A DNA stretch of 43,138 nucleotides from Firmicutes bacterium UBA3572 (GTDB taxonomy: Bacteria > Bacillota > Desulfotomaculia > Desulfotomaculales > Desulforudaceae), in NCBI GenBank assembly GCA_002375985.1, contig DFNH01000003.1, positions 1 to 43,138 on the forward strand, given 5' to 3'. Shown in pieces: positions 23,683-31,795 of this stretch. A program made the position numbers and the translations under genes. How positions within the stretch are numbered: position 1 is the stretch's first letter; each line of letters starts with the position of its first letter. The notes beneath the pieces were generated by a model. That model was given only the letters and a program-made list of their open reading frames with translations, did no database searches and was not told the DNA's origin.

Positions 23683-23718
23683 CTGGCGAACCACGCAAAT
23701 CCCAAAAAAGAACTTGAG

Positions 23719-23739
23719 GCCCGGTGTTTCCGGGCTTTT
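23719..23739 (+). terminator. Rho-independent terminator after the diguanylate cyclase
   Basis: GCCCGG (23719-23724) pairs with CCGGGC (23730-23735) across a 5-base loop, followed by TTTT. It lies 37 bases after the stop codon. Confidence 0.7.
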
Positions 23740-23841
23740 AACCTGCAATTGCCAGTAAAATGCAGTTATTTGGCAGGAATGTAAGACGGTTTGCCGAATT
23801 AATGGTTAAGGGATACATACAAGTGTTGGGAGGCTTTGCCC

Positions 23842-24312
23842 TTGATCAAATTTTGGAGGACACTGGAAGAACACGGTTTTATGAATACCGTTTCTGGTTT
23901 CGGGTTCGAGTTGGACGGGTGTTACTGGCCTACGGTGGAGCACTATTACCAAGCCAATAAGTTCGCCGAAGACGCCACGATCACTTATGCGAGCGGTCGG
24001 ACGATCCCCATACGGGAGCATATCCGGTGCCAACCGACCGCGAAAATGGCGGCTATCGAGGGGCGCCGGCGCGACCTGCCTTTGCGGCCCGATTGGGAGG
24101 CGGTTCAGGAGGAAGTGATGCTCAGAGCGTTGCGGGCCAAGTTTGCCCAGCATCCGGACCTGGCCGAAAGACTCCTGGCCACGGGTGAGGATGAGCTGGT
24201 GTACGCTTCTCCTGAGGACTACTTCTGGGGAGCCGGCCAGGATGGATCCGGTGCCAACCGCCTCGGAATTCTGCTGATGCGGGTGCGTGATGAGCTGCGC
24301 CAGAAAAGCTAA
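23842..24312 (+). CDS. NADAR-family protein (ADP-ribose N-glycosidase-like, YbiA/RibX type)
   Basis: 156 residues from TTG 23842, 8 bases after GGGAGG (23828-23833). Family motifs are in order: LDGCYWPTVEHYYQANKF near residues 25-42, REHIRCQPTAKMAAIEGRR, a central helix ending MLRALRAKFAQHPDL, and YFWGAGQDGSGANRLGILLMRVR at the end. NADAR enzymes cleave N-glycosidic bonds; some remove ADP-ribose from guanine in DNA and act as antitoxins to DarT-like toxins, others process riboflavin intermediates. No DarT, macrodomain or riboflavin gene is adjacent, so the substrate is open. Confidence 0.88.
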   Translation: MIKFWRTLEEHGFMNTVSGFGFELDGCYWPTVEHYYQANKFAEDATITYASGRTIPIREHIRCQPTAKMAAIEGRRRDLPLRPDWEAVQEEVMLRALRAKFAQHPDLAERLLATGEDELVYASPEDYFWGAGQDGSGANRLGILLMRVRDELRQKS

Positions 24313-24451
24313 CGACATTTCCCAACCCAAATCAACACATTATCCCCCTTGCAAAAGCCCCGCCGGATTCTGACAATAATTTATAAGCGCGCCAGAGAAA
24401 GAATAATTTGTTGGAAATTTGTTTCGGGAAAGAACCGAAGGGGCGGGGGTT

Positions 24452-25786
24452 ATGTCGAGTAGCAAAACGGCGGGTGTTGGTGGTAGCCTGCCAAGCGCCG
24501 CCGGTCTGCAGCGGCGCTGCCAATATCTCGAACAGTTGTTGGAAATGGAAATCAGCCGGCGCCGGCGTGCCGAACAAGAACTTGCCACCGTCAGCCGCCG
24601 GCTGAAGAGCGATGGCGGCAGGTTGCCGGAAGGGTTGTCGTGTGGGACCGAGAAGTGGTTTGCCAAGGCTTTCCACGCCAGTCCCGATCTTATATCCATC
24701 AGGAAGCTGGCCGACGGCCGGTACGTGGACGTGAACGCCACCTGGCTGCAGGTGATGGGCTACCGGCGTAGTGAGGTCATCGGCCGCACGGGGGTAGAAT
24801 TGGGCGTGGTGTTCCAGGTCGAGTGCGGCGTGGGCCGGCCGGGCACGGGGGATGGGGAATCCTTCCGCGATCTGGACGTCAGTTTCCGGGTGCGGTCCGG
24901 CGCGTTGCGCTACGGCTCGGCCTCCCAAGTAGTGATCAATGTTGACGGGGAGCTGTGTGTCCTGACTACGGTCCGGGACGTGACCGAGCGACGGTTGCTG
25001 GAGAAAGAGATGCTCCACCGGGAACGCTTGAACCTGGTGGGGGGTATAGCCGCCGGGCTTGCCCACGAGATCAGAAATCCCCTGACCAGCGTGCGGGGTT
25101 TTCTGCAGTTGTTTGGCGAAAAGCCGGAGTTGGCTTGCGACCGGCATTGTCTGCAGCTGATGATCGGCGAGCTTGACCGGGCGAACGCCATCATTACCGA
25201 TTTCTTGCTCCTGGCCAAGGACAAACCCGCCGTTTTCCAACCGGTTAACCTCAGCCGCTTGGCGGAAACGCTTTTGCCTTTGCTTTGGGCCGAGGCTCTC
25301 CGGACGAACAAGAAAGTGTGCGCGCACCTGGCGGACGTTGGGGACCTTCTTCTGGACGAGTATGAGATCCGCCAGCTTATTCTCAACTTGGCGCAAAACG
25401 GTTTGGAAGCCATGTCCCCCGGTGGTACCCTGACCATCAGCACCGCCCGCGAGGGCGAGGACATCATCTTGACCGTCCGGGACGAAGGACCGGGCATCTC
25501 GCCGGAGCTCATAGACCGTTTGGGTACTCCCTTTTTGACCACCAAGGAAGAGGGTACGGGCCTAGGTCTTTCCCTCTGCTACTGCATCGCCCAGCGACAC
25601 AACGCCCAAATCAGCGTGGACACCGGTACCACGGGGACGACCTTTAAGGTAAGGTTCTGCTCTGGGACCGGGCAAGCACTTGACGACGGGTTTAAGGGTT
25701 CCCAGATCCAATGTATTCAGCCACCCCCTAGAGCGGCCTACGTCGGGGAAGGCGGCGCGGGCCGTGGTCAGCCGGAAATACCGTAA
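24452..25786 (+). CDS. PAS-domain sensor histidine kinase (sporulation-kinase-like)
   Basis: 444 residues from ATG 24452, behind GGGCGGGGG. A short coiled-coil N-terminus leads to a PAS domain (FHASPDLISIRKLADGRYVD, residues about 73-180), then a HisKA domain with the phospho-acceptor His205 in AGLAHEIRNPLTSVRGFLQLF, and an HATPase domain with N box NLAQNGLEAM, G1 DEGPGISPE and G2 GTGLGLSLC. There are no membrane segments, so it senses something in the cytosol. No response regulator is adjacent. The domain layout resembles the orphan kinases that feed Spo0A, which is plausible in a spore former but unproved. A tail of about 45 residues after the kinase core has no recognised domain. Confidence 0.93.
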   Translation: MSSSKTAGVGGSLPSAAGLQRRCQYLEQLLEMEISRRRRAEQELATVSRRLKSDGGRLPEGLSCGTEKWFAKAFHASPDLISIRKLADGRYVDVNATWLQVMGYRRSEVIGRTGVELGVVFQVECGVGRPGTGDGESFRDLDVSFRVRSGALRYGSASQVVINVDGELCVLTTVRDVTERRLLEKEMLHRERLNLVGGIAAGLAHEIRNPLTSVRGFLQLFGEKPELACDRHCLQLMIGELDRANAIITDFLLLAKDKPAVFQPVNLSRLAETLLPLLWAEALRTNKKVCAHLADVGDLLLDEYEIRQLILNLAQNGLEAMSPGGTLTISTAREGEDIILTVRDEGPGISPELIDRLGTPFLTTKEEGTGLGLSLCYCIAQRHNAQISVDTGTTGTTFKVRFCSGTGQALDDGFKGSQIQCIQPPPRAAYVGEGGAGRGQPEIP

Positions 25787-26333
25787 CGCCTGCCTGGTAC
25801 CGATTCCCGTTCAAGGGGCTCAACCCCCCCGCTTTTTCCTTTTTCCGCTGTAGGAGCTGGACAGCTATACAAAAACGTGATTTCCCTCCCCCCGTGGATC
25901 GGGTTACCCCCTGAAGCTGTACTGAAGCTCGATGAGGAAGAAAGAGTCGGTGGAGTATCCACAACGGTGCAGCGGTCGTGTATTCCAGGTTCAAGGCTCC
26001 GGCGACGGCGTCATAGGGAGTTTTGCCGTTGATGACGTTCGACGCCTTGCGCCTAGGCCACATCCCCGCGGATAGCGCCTTCCAACCCTTGGGCGGTTTG
26101 GGGCGGCGCTTGGCGCGGCGTCGGCAGGACAGCACACTATTTGTCGCCTAAAAGATGGTTCTGAAAGCCTGAAAAACCTCACTTTGTGTGGTGCCGGTCG
26201 TTAAAACTTGCTTGATTGTTTTTGTTTTTTCTTGTGACCGGATTCGTGGAAAGAGATCGTTTGCAGGTTTTTATCCATTTATGGCGAACAGGTTAGTCTT
26301 TAGCTTAGATTTCGCAATGAGAGGAGTGGATGA
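25787..26333. other. 547-base gap without a supported gene
   Basis: Several short open frames exist on the minus strand (for example 25728-26135), one containing a WPRRKASNVINGKTPYDA segment, but none has a ribosome binding site or a family I recognise. Composition switches from GC-rich (to about 26150) to AT-rich just before dat. It may hold remnants of a lost gene. The GAGAGGAG at about 26318 is the dat ribosome binding site. Confidence 0.4.
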
Positions 26334-27182
26334 GTGACTGAATTGGCCTATCTTAACGGGGAAATCATGGCCGTCGACCGCGGCCGCGTTTCGATCAACG
26401 ACCGTTCGTTCCTGTTTGGGGACGGAATTTATGAGGTGGTCCGCTCCTATGACGGAGTTTTTTTCGGGTTGGAGGAACACCTGGCCCGGCTGGCCCGGAG
26501 CGCGGCGGCGGTAGAGATGGAACTGCCTTTTTCTGAGGCCGATCTGGCGGCGCTGGTGCGGGAACTTCGGGAGAAGAGCGAGATTGCGGACGCCATGGTG
26601 TACGTGCAGGTGAGCCGCGGGGTGGAGCCGCGACGGCACATTTTCGATCTGAACGTGAAACCGTATGTCCTGATTACTGTGCGGCATGTGCCCCACATCC
26701 CCGAGCGGTACTGGTACGAAGGAGTGACTGCGGTGACGGTGCCGGACGTCCGGTGGGGGATGTGTCATATTAAGTCCACCTCACTATTGGCCAACGTGAT
26801 GGCCGGACACCGTGCTCGTCAGGCCGGGGTGGACGAGGCGATCTTTGTACGTGAAGACGGTACGGTGACCGAGGCCTATGCCAGTAACGTATTTATTGTG
26901 CGGGACGGCACGGTGCTCACCCACCCAGCTAACAACCGGATACTGGGCGGAATCACCCGGCGGTTTGTGTTGGATCTTTGTCCTGGACTCGGCTTTTCGT
27001 ACCGGGAAACCACTTTTGACCGTGAGGAAATGTATGCGGCGGACGAAGTTTTCCTCACCAATTCGGTGCACGAAATTCGGGCCGCCGTCGAAATCGACGG
27101 GCGGCGGATCGGGACCGGCCGGCCCGGACCGGTGACCCGGGAGCTTATCCGAGCCTATAAAGAACTCACACGGAAAAGATAG
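26334..27182 (+). CDS. dat: D-amino-acid transaminase (class IV aminotransferase)
   Basis: 282 residues, GTG start. A fold-type IV PLP enzyme: the PLP lysine is about Lys147 in HIKSTSLLANVM, and the acidic and Thr phosphate-binding region is GGITRRFVLDL. The RGVEPRRHIF segment near residue 95 carries the Arg-x-His pair that binds the substrate carboxylate in D-alanine aminotransferase, which separates it from branched-chain aminotransferases (IlvE). It would make D-Glu or D-Ala for peptidoglycan from 2-oxo acids. The XRE regulator follows after about 40 bases on the same strand. Confidence 0.88.
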   Translation: MTELAYLNGEIMAVDRGRVSINDRSFLFGDGIYEVVRSYDGVFFGLEEHLARLARSAAAVEMELPFSEADLAALVRELREKSEIADAMVYVQVSRGVEPRRHIFDLNVKPYVLITVRHVPHIPERYWYEGVTAVTVPDVRWGMCHIKSTSLLANVMAGHRARQAGVDEAIFVREDGTVTEAYASNVFIVRDGTVLTHPANNRILGGITRRFVLDLCPGLGFSYRETTFDREEMYAADEVFLTNSVHEIRAAVEIDGRRIGTGRPGPVTRELIRAYKELTRKR

Positions 27183-27224
27183 TAATCCAAAGACGACAAT
27201 GGCATAGGTTTGGGGAATAACCCC

Positions 27225-27695
27225 GTGAAGCGGGACATTGTGGCGATGCACATTGCCCCGCTTGTGTTTTCAGAGCCGGTGCCGTGCCTAGAGAACTACC
27301 GGAAAGTATTCGCCGCCAATCTGGCCACGCTGCGCAGATCTCGCGGTCTCACCTCATTTGAGCGGTCGCGCAGGGCGGGTTTGAGCGCTTCCTATGTCAT
27401 GGCGCTGGAACGCCGCGGCAAGACCCCGAGCCTGGGGACCATCACCAGGCTGGCGGAAGCCCTGGGCGTGAGCCCGGAACTCCTCTTGGTTGACTGGGAG
27501 GAAAGTGGGATACCCGAACTGGAAAGGCTCAAGCTGCTGCGGCGGCGGATGGAGTTGAAGCCGGCGGTGGAAAGCGTCAGCGCCGACACCGAGGAGCAAA
27601 CGGCGGCGATGGAGGAGGTGGCCTCCACCGCCGGCGCGTTTAACCAGTTGGCGGATGTGTTAAGGCAGATGGCTGCCCGTTTCAAGATTAAATAA
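27225..27695 (+). CDS. XRE-family regulator with a chemoreceptor-like C-terminal tail
   Basis: 156 residues from GTG 27225 (GGGGA upstream); TTG 27210 is an alternative start. A helix-turn-helix of the Cro/CI (XRE) type spans about residues 25-85 (ANLATLRRSRGLTSFERSRR, then SASYVMALERRGKTPSLGTI and LAEALGVSPELLL). The last about 40 residues (SADTEEQTAAMEEVASTAGA, then FNQLADVLRQMAARFKI) closely resemble the extreme C-terminal helix of methyl-accepting chemotaxis proteins. The chemoreceptor hairpin tip and HAMP are absent, so it cannot signal to CheA; the tail may serve as a coiled coil. The linker is an EL-rich helix. Its target is unknown; dat is adjacent. Confidence 0.82.
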   Translation: MKRDIVAMHIAPLVFSEPVPCLENYRKVFAANLATLRRSRGLTSFERSRRAGLSASYVMALERRGKTPSLGTITRLAEALGVSPELLLVDWEESGIPELERLKLLRRRMELKPAVESVSADTEEQTAAMEEVASTAGAFNQLADVLRQMAARFKIK

Positions 27696-27801
27696 TTTAA
27701 AGACATTAGTAAGCAGGAGAATCACGCCCCGGGTGCAAATATACAATATACGGCATCATTCTTAGCTTTATCATTATAAACATCATGGTGCTGAGGGCGT
27801 T

Positions 27802-28272
27802 ATGGGCGAAACGGTGATTTTGGCCGCCGCGGGCTGTGGGCAGATGGAAGAGGCCTGGCGTATCGCGCGGCAGCAGCCGGTAGTGGTGTTCGGTACGCTG
27901 GACGAGCCGGCGCTGTCCCGCTTACAGCGGTACGGCGCCAAAGACTTCTCCAGGATACCGGTTTTTTTCTACCAGAGCGGCTGAGAAACGCCGCGCAGTG
28001 TGGTTGCCGTTGGCAACCTTGCGGGGCTTTGGACCGATCTGCCGGAGAACATTTCGGACCGGGAGACTTTGGTGCGCGGATTTGAGGCTTTTTTCGGCTG
28101 GCGCTGGTCGGAGGTAGTGGTGAGGGGAGGGCTATCCTTTGCTTACCACCAGCACTGGAACGCCTATATTGCCGTCTCCGGCCTGGAACCGTGTTCCGGA
28201 TTGCCGTTGCCGCTCCTGCTTCAGGAATTGAGGCTGAATAAGGCCCAGGTGTATCAGGTGCTCGTTGGGTAA
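27802..28272 (+). CDS. Unknown protein with an in-frame TGA codon (candidate selenoprotein or nonsense pseudogene)
   Basis: Two ORFs, 27802-27984 (60 codons) and the sequence to 28272, lie in the same frame and are separated only by TGA at 27982-27984. Read through, they give 156 residues: GETVILAAAGCGQMEEAWRI near the start, SRIPVFFYQSG before the TGA and ETPRSVVAVGNLAGLW after it, ending LLLQELRLNKAQVYQVLVG. I do not recognise the family. A perfect 7-base hairpin (GGTTGCC/GGCAACC, loop GTT) lies 17 bases after the TGA, with a lower CGCA/TGCG stem, within the geometry of bacterial SECIS elements. A simple nonsense mutation (for example CGA to TGA) is the plain alternative. A terminator follows at 28302. 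Confidence 0.45.
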
Positions 28273-28301
28273 TCTGGATCTTTTTTAAACCGATCCAAAG
28301 C

Positions 28302-28334
28302 AAGACACGGTGGAATAATCACACCGTGTCTTTT
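28302..28334. terminator. Strong, probably bidirectional terminator
   Basis: AAGACACGGTG (28302-28312) pairs perfectly with CACCGTGTCTT (28322-28332) across a 9-base loop, followed by TT. The matching AA side makes it usable from both strands. It lies between convergent genes ending at 28272 (plus) and 28379 (minus). Confidence 0.85.
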
Positions 28335-28378
28335 AGTCTTTGACGTCATTTCTTTACTTCTTGCTGAGAGTTTGGCCT

Positions 28379-28690
28379 TTACAAAAGGTTTTCCTCGGCC
28401 CATACTCTTAACTCGTGGTTGATGTTATACAGCCCGTCCCGGCTAAGGCTGGCTCCCTGCTCGGCCAAGGCCTTGACCAGCATTTCTTGTGGGGGCTGGA
28501 GGTCAAAGTATTCGGTCTTGCTGCCGAACCGGGTGACGTGATAGATGGCCAGTCGCGGGGTACCGTCGAGAACGTCGATGATGAAGGCGTAGCCGGTCCG
28601 CCGCTTCTGGAAAGCAACCTCTTCATCCTCCAGGCGAAAGTCCCACATTACCCGTCGCTTGACCTTTTCAAAGTCCAGTTTGGGGTACAT
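28379..28690 (-). CDS. Hypothetical protein, about 103 residues
   Basis: From ATG 28690 (MYPKLDFEKVKRRVMWDFRL); AAGGAG at 28702-28707 lies 11 bases upstream, slightly far. It is soluble and highly charged, with no signal, membrane segment or cysteine motif. The middle (GYAFIIDVLDGTPRLAIYHV) suggests an alpha/beta fold, and a C-terminal helix follows (LYNINHELRVWAEENLL). No family recognised. It is a single gene, convergent with the TGA-interrupted ORF and sharing the 28302 terminator. Confidence 0.7.
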   Translation of the reverse strand: MYPKLDFEKVKRRVMWDFRLEDEEVAFQKRRTGYAFIIDVLDGTPRLAIYHVTRFGSKTEYFDLQPPQEMLVKALAEQGASLSRDGLYNINHELRVWAEENLL

Positions 28691-28831
28691 GCGCGACCAC
28701 ACTCCTTTTGGGATCGTCAATTCAGGATGTATGTTTTAAGCATCATTAATTCTCCCCGATTGGGCCTTTTCCCTGCCGGAGGCAACACCGTGCGTGCGTT
28801 TTCGGTCTTTATGGTGATAGAGGACAGGTGG

Positions 28832-28860
28832 TTACCGAAAACCGGTTCGGCGGTTATAAT
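28832..28860 (+). promoter_or_regulatory. Likely promoter of the SDR gene
   Basis: TTACCG (28832-28837) and a perfect TATAAT (28855-28860) are 17 bases apart, ending 56 bases before the SDR start. The spacer contains an imperfect inverted repeat (CCGAA...TTCGG) that could be an operator. Confidence 0.55.
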
Positions 28861-28916
28861 TGATTATTGATGACAAATAATACTGAGATTACCCACCGGA
28901 TTAGGAGGTTCTTGCC

Positions 28917-29693
28917 GTGCAGTTCAAGGGAAAAGTCGCTATAGTTACCGGTGCGGCAACAGGACTCGGCTTGGCCATCGCCAAGGCTTTCGTGTCCGAA
29001 GGTGCCAACGTCACCTTGGTTGACACCGACAAACGGGGCCGCCAGGTGGCCGAAGAACAAGCCCGGGGCGCTTTATTCATGGGCTCCGACGTAACTAACG
29101 CCTTCGAGGTGGACGAGACGGTGCTGATGACCGTTCAGACTTTCGGGGGCGTGGATATCCTGGTCAACAACGCCGCGATTAGCGTGCCCGGCAGTGTGCT
29201 GACCATCAAACCCGACGACTGGCGGCGGGTGTTGGACGTTAACCTCACCGGGGCCTATCTTTTCGCCCAGGCCTGTGCGCCGGAAATGGAGCGGCGCGGC
29301 GGCGGTACCATCATCAACATCGCCTCGGTGCAGGGGTTGGCCGCCGAACCGGACAACGCCGCCTACATCGCGTCCAAGGGGGGGCTGATCGCCCTGACCA
29401 AGAGCATGGCCTTAGACCTGGCGCCGATGAACATCCGGGTGAACGCTCTCTGTCCCGGGGCGATCGCCACCGAGAGGGTGGAACAGATGCTGGCCGCATA
29501 CCCTGATCCGGAGAAAGCGCGGCAGGAATGGGCCGATCTGCATGCGCTCCGTCGGCTGGCGCGGCCGGAAGAGGTGGCGGCGGCTGTGCTTTTCCTGGCC
29601 GGCGACGCGGCCTCGTTCATTACCGGGGCGGTGCTGCCGGTGGACGGCGGTATGCTGGCCGCTTTGGGCATGGCCGGGCGGCCTGTGGAATAA
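28917..29693 (+). CDS. Short-chain dehydrogenase/reductase (classical SDR)
   Basis: 258 residues, GTG start behind AGGAGG. NAD(P)-binding TGAATGLGLA lies at residues 11-20, the acidic end of strand 2 (LVDTD) suggests a preference for NAD(H), NNAA is near residue 84, and the catalytic set is Ser137, Tyr150 and Lys154 (YIASK). The C-terminal GAVLPVDGGM is typical of FabG-like SDRs. The substrate cannot be told from sequence; FabG-like names should be avoided because no fatty-acid genes are near. A nitroreductase follows after 57 bases on the same strand. Confidence 0.92.
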   Translation: MQFKGKVAIVTGAATGLGLAIAKAFVSEGANVTLVDTDKRGRQVAEEQARGALFMGSDVTNAFEVDETVLMTVQTFGGVDILVNNAAISVPGSVLTIKPDDWRRVLDVNLTGAYLFAQACAPEMERRGGGTIINIASVQGLAAEPDNAAYIASKGGLIALTKSMALDLAPMNIRVNALCPGAIATERVEQMLAAYPDPEKARQEWADLHALRRLARPEEVAAAVLFLAGDAASFITGAVLPVDGGMLAALGMAGRPVE

Positions 29694-29750
29694 TAGGTGG
29701 CACAAAACATGCCTGTTCCCTTTTAGGATGTGTGTAGCAGGTGTTGCTTC

Positions 29751-30257
29751 GTGGAGGCCATCGAGGCGCTTAAAACCAGGCGCAGTGTGCGTAGATTCAC
29801 CGGGCAGGAGGTGCCGCCTGCGGTGGTGGAGGACATTGTGGATTGCGGGCGACTGGCCGCGACCGCGCTGAACCTCCAACCGTGGGAGTTTGTGGTGGTG
29901 ACCGATCCGGAGACGCGGCACCGGATCGCCGATCTGACCGACTACGGCAAATTCATTGCCGAAGCGCCGGTATGTATCGCCGTCTTTTGCCAGCGGGACA
30001 AGAAGTACTTTCTGGAGGACGGCTGCGCGGCTACCCAGAACATGCTGGTCGCCGCTACCGCGCACGGTTTAGGGTCCTGCTGGGTGGCCGGGCACAAAAA
30101 ACCTTATGCGGACGCGGTGGCCGCACTCCTGGGGGTTCCGGAAACGCTGGCCCTGGTTTCACTGGTGGCACTGGGTTACGCGGCGAAGAAGAAGGCCGGT
30201 CCGAAAAAACGTGCCCTAGAAGAGGTGTTACACTGGGAAAGGTTTGGTGGCCGTTAG
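29751..30257 (+). CDS. Nitroreductase-family FMN oxidoreductase
   Basis: 168 residues from GTG 29751 (MEAIEALKTRRSVRRFTGQEV); the frame extends upstream to 29730 without a good binding site. The FMN-binding RRSVRRF motif, the NLQPWEFVVVTD segment and the ATQNMLVAATAHGLGSCWV helix are typical of the short nitroreductases of anaerobes. It probably reduces nitro, quinone or flavin substrates with NAD(P)H; the physiological one is unknown. It is probably cotranscribed with the SDR gene. Confidence 0.9.
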   Translation: MEAIEALKTRRSVRRFTGQEVPPAVVEDIVDCGRLAATALNLQPWEFVVVTDPETRHRIADLTDYGKFIAEAPVCIAVFCQRDKKYFLEDGCAATQNMLVAATAHGLGSCWVAGHKKPYADAVAALLGVPETLALVSLVALGYAAKKKAGPKKRALEEVLHWERFGGR

Positions 30258-30408
30258 GTTTGGTTTGCGTTTCGCGCAACTAACCGTAGAGAAACCGGCT
30301 CGGCCCATTTGCCTATTGTCTGGGTGAGTATCGCGGGCTGGGCGCCGTGGCGGGCACGCACCGTTTTGTGCGCCGGGCCGACCGCTGAATATTTCCCCTA
30401 CAACGGGA

Positions 30409-30729
30409 CTATACCGGGCTTACCTGCACTACTTCGTGGTCGGTAAGCATTACCAGACGGTTCTCCCGCCAGTCGTAGACCGTGTTGTGGTCCACCGGAA
30501 CGAGTACGGTATACACTTGGTCGCCCTGACCCGAGAGGGCCATAAACCGGGTTTTTGCCGGCAGTTTCTCCCGGACGGGGTCGGGAACCTCGTGCCGGCC
30601 CACTACCCGGACGCCCCCGAGGGAGAACTGGAGCGTGGTTCCCGGTTCGGTCTTGGTAACGCGAACCTCGCGTCCCAGCCAGTTTTCCTGCAGTGTTTGC
30701 ACCACCTGTTCCGGTTCCTGAATGATCAA
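30409..30729 (-). CDS. Hypothetical protein downstream of thiF
   Basis: 106 residues from TTG 30729, 8 bases after AAAGGAGG on the minus strand; a longer frame into thiF is not supported. It is soluble, mostly beta-strand-like, with no cysteine and no recognised family (MIIQEPEQVVQTLQENWLGR near the start, VYTVLVPVDHNTVYDWRENR near the end). It is the third gene of a moaD-thiF-orf set, 23 bases after thiF, so a part in the same sulfur-transfer or cofactor pathway is possible. Confidence 0.7.
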   Translation of the reverse strand: MIIQEPEQVVQTLQENWLGREVRVTKTEPGTTLQFSLGGVRVVGRHEVPDPVREKLPAKTRFMALSGQGDQVYTVLVPVDHNTVYDWRENRLVMLTDHEVVQVSPV

Positions 30730-30752
30730 GCTAGGTGCCTCCTTTTTTACCT

Positions 30753-31502
30753 CTAGTCTGCCGCGGGGGGCACCGGAATATTTCTGTTTCCGCATACCGC
30801 GCAGTCCGGATTTTTCCGATAGCTGAATTCCTCCCAGCCGGGACGGAGGGCGTCCCAGACCAGGAGTCTTCCCACCAGCAGGCGGCCGGTTCCGGTGAGG
30901 TACTTGAGGGCTTCGGTGGCTTGCAGGCAACCGATCAGGCCGGCTACCGGGCCGAGAATACCGGACGGCGGTGGTTCTGCGGCCGTGTCCATACCAGATA
31001 GGCAGTGCCAGCAGGGGCCCGCGGGACGCAGGGTGGTGACGTGTCCGTAGTATTCGCTGACGGCGGCGTGTACCCAGGGCTTGCCTAGTTCCAGGCAGGT
31101 CCGATTGATCAGTTGCCGCGTCGCCAGGTTGTCGGTGCAGTCAATGACCAGGTCGTAAGCGGCCAGGATGCCGGCGGCGTTTTCCGGGGTCAGCCGGGTG
31201 CGGTGCGGCGTCACGGTAACTTCCGGGTTTAGCGCCGAAAGGCGCCGGGCGGCAGCTTCGGCCTTGGACGTGCCGACGTCGGGCGTGTCGTAGAGGACCT
31301 GCCGTTGGAGGTTGGTGATTTCCACGGTGTCATCCTCCACGATCCCGGTTCGACCCACGCCGGCGGCCACCAGGTAGGGCAGCACCGCCGAGCCCAGCCC
31401 GCCGGCCCCCACCACCAGTACGCCGGCGGTGGCCAGGCGCCGCTGCGTTTCCACCGTCCAGCCCGGTAACCCCAGGTTGCGGGCGTACCGTTCCACAATC
31501 AT
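30753..31502 (-). CDS. ThiF/MoeB/HesA-family adenylyltransferase (E1-like)
   Basis: 249 residues from ATG 31502, overlapping the moaD stop as ATGA. The nucleotide-binding loop VVGAGGLGSAVLPYLVAAGV, the DDTVEITNLQRQVLY segment and DCTDNLATRQLIN are diagnostic. Zinc-binding pairs CWHC and CAVC are present; there is no rhodanese domain, so it is the short bacterial form. It adenylates the C-terminal glycine of a small sulfur carrier, here the overlapping moaD-like product, for molybdopterin, tungstopterin, thiamin or a related thio-cofactor. The target pathway is undecided. Confidence 0.92.
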   Translation of the reverse strand: MIVERYARNLGLPGWTVETQRRLATAGVLVVGAGGLGSAVLPYLVAAGVGRTGIVEDDTVEITNLQRQVLYDTPDVGTSKAEAAARRLSALNPEVTVTPHRTRLTPENAAGILAAYDLVIDCTDNLATRQLINRTCLELGKPWVHAAVSEYYGHVTTLRPAGPCWHCLSGMDTAAEPPPSGILGPVAGLIGCLQATEALKYLTGTGRLLVGRLLVWDALRPGWEEFSYRKNPDCAVCGNRNIPVPPAAD

Positions 31503-31744
31503 CCCCCCGCCACCGGCGGGAACACCGCCACCCGATCTCCGTCCACCAACTGCTGGTCTAGATCGGCATGCCGGTTGTTTACCATCACGATTTTCACTTT
31601 TTCCAGGGGCACGCCTGCTTTTGTAATCAACTGACCGACCGTTGTACCCGGTTCTACCGTTACGACCACGCCCCGGTCCAGGGGATGATCGGGCAGATAT
31701 TTGCGCAGGGTGGCGAACACCCGCAGTTCTACTTGCATAGCCAT
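31499..31744 (-). CDS. MoaD/ThiS-family sulfur-carrier protein
   Basis: 81 residues from ATG 31744 (GGAG 5 bases upstream); ATG 31738 is also possible. A ubiquitin-like fold with MQVELRVFATLRKYLPD at the start, VTVEPGTTVGQLITKAGVP, then DGDRVAVFPPVAGG. The C-terminal Gly-Gly is the site of thiocarboxylation. It overlaps the E1-like gene, its natural partner. The FPPVAGG ending is of MoaD rather than ThiS type. Confidence 0.9.
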   Translation of the reverse strand: MAMQVELRVFATLRKYLPDHPLDRGVVVTVEPGTTVGQLITKAGVPLEKVKIVMVNNRHADLDQQLVDGDRVAVFPPVAGG

Positions 31745-31795
31745 CCACGCTCCAATGTACCGCAACATAAAGTCGAGTTGATTATATACTTTAAC

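Noticed and set aside
29528..29871. Overlapping plus-strand ORFs in the 3' part of the SDR gene
   Set aside because: They are alternative frames of the SDR and nitroreductase genes, without starts or motifs of their own.
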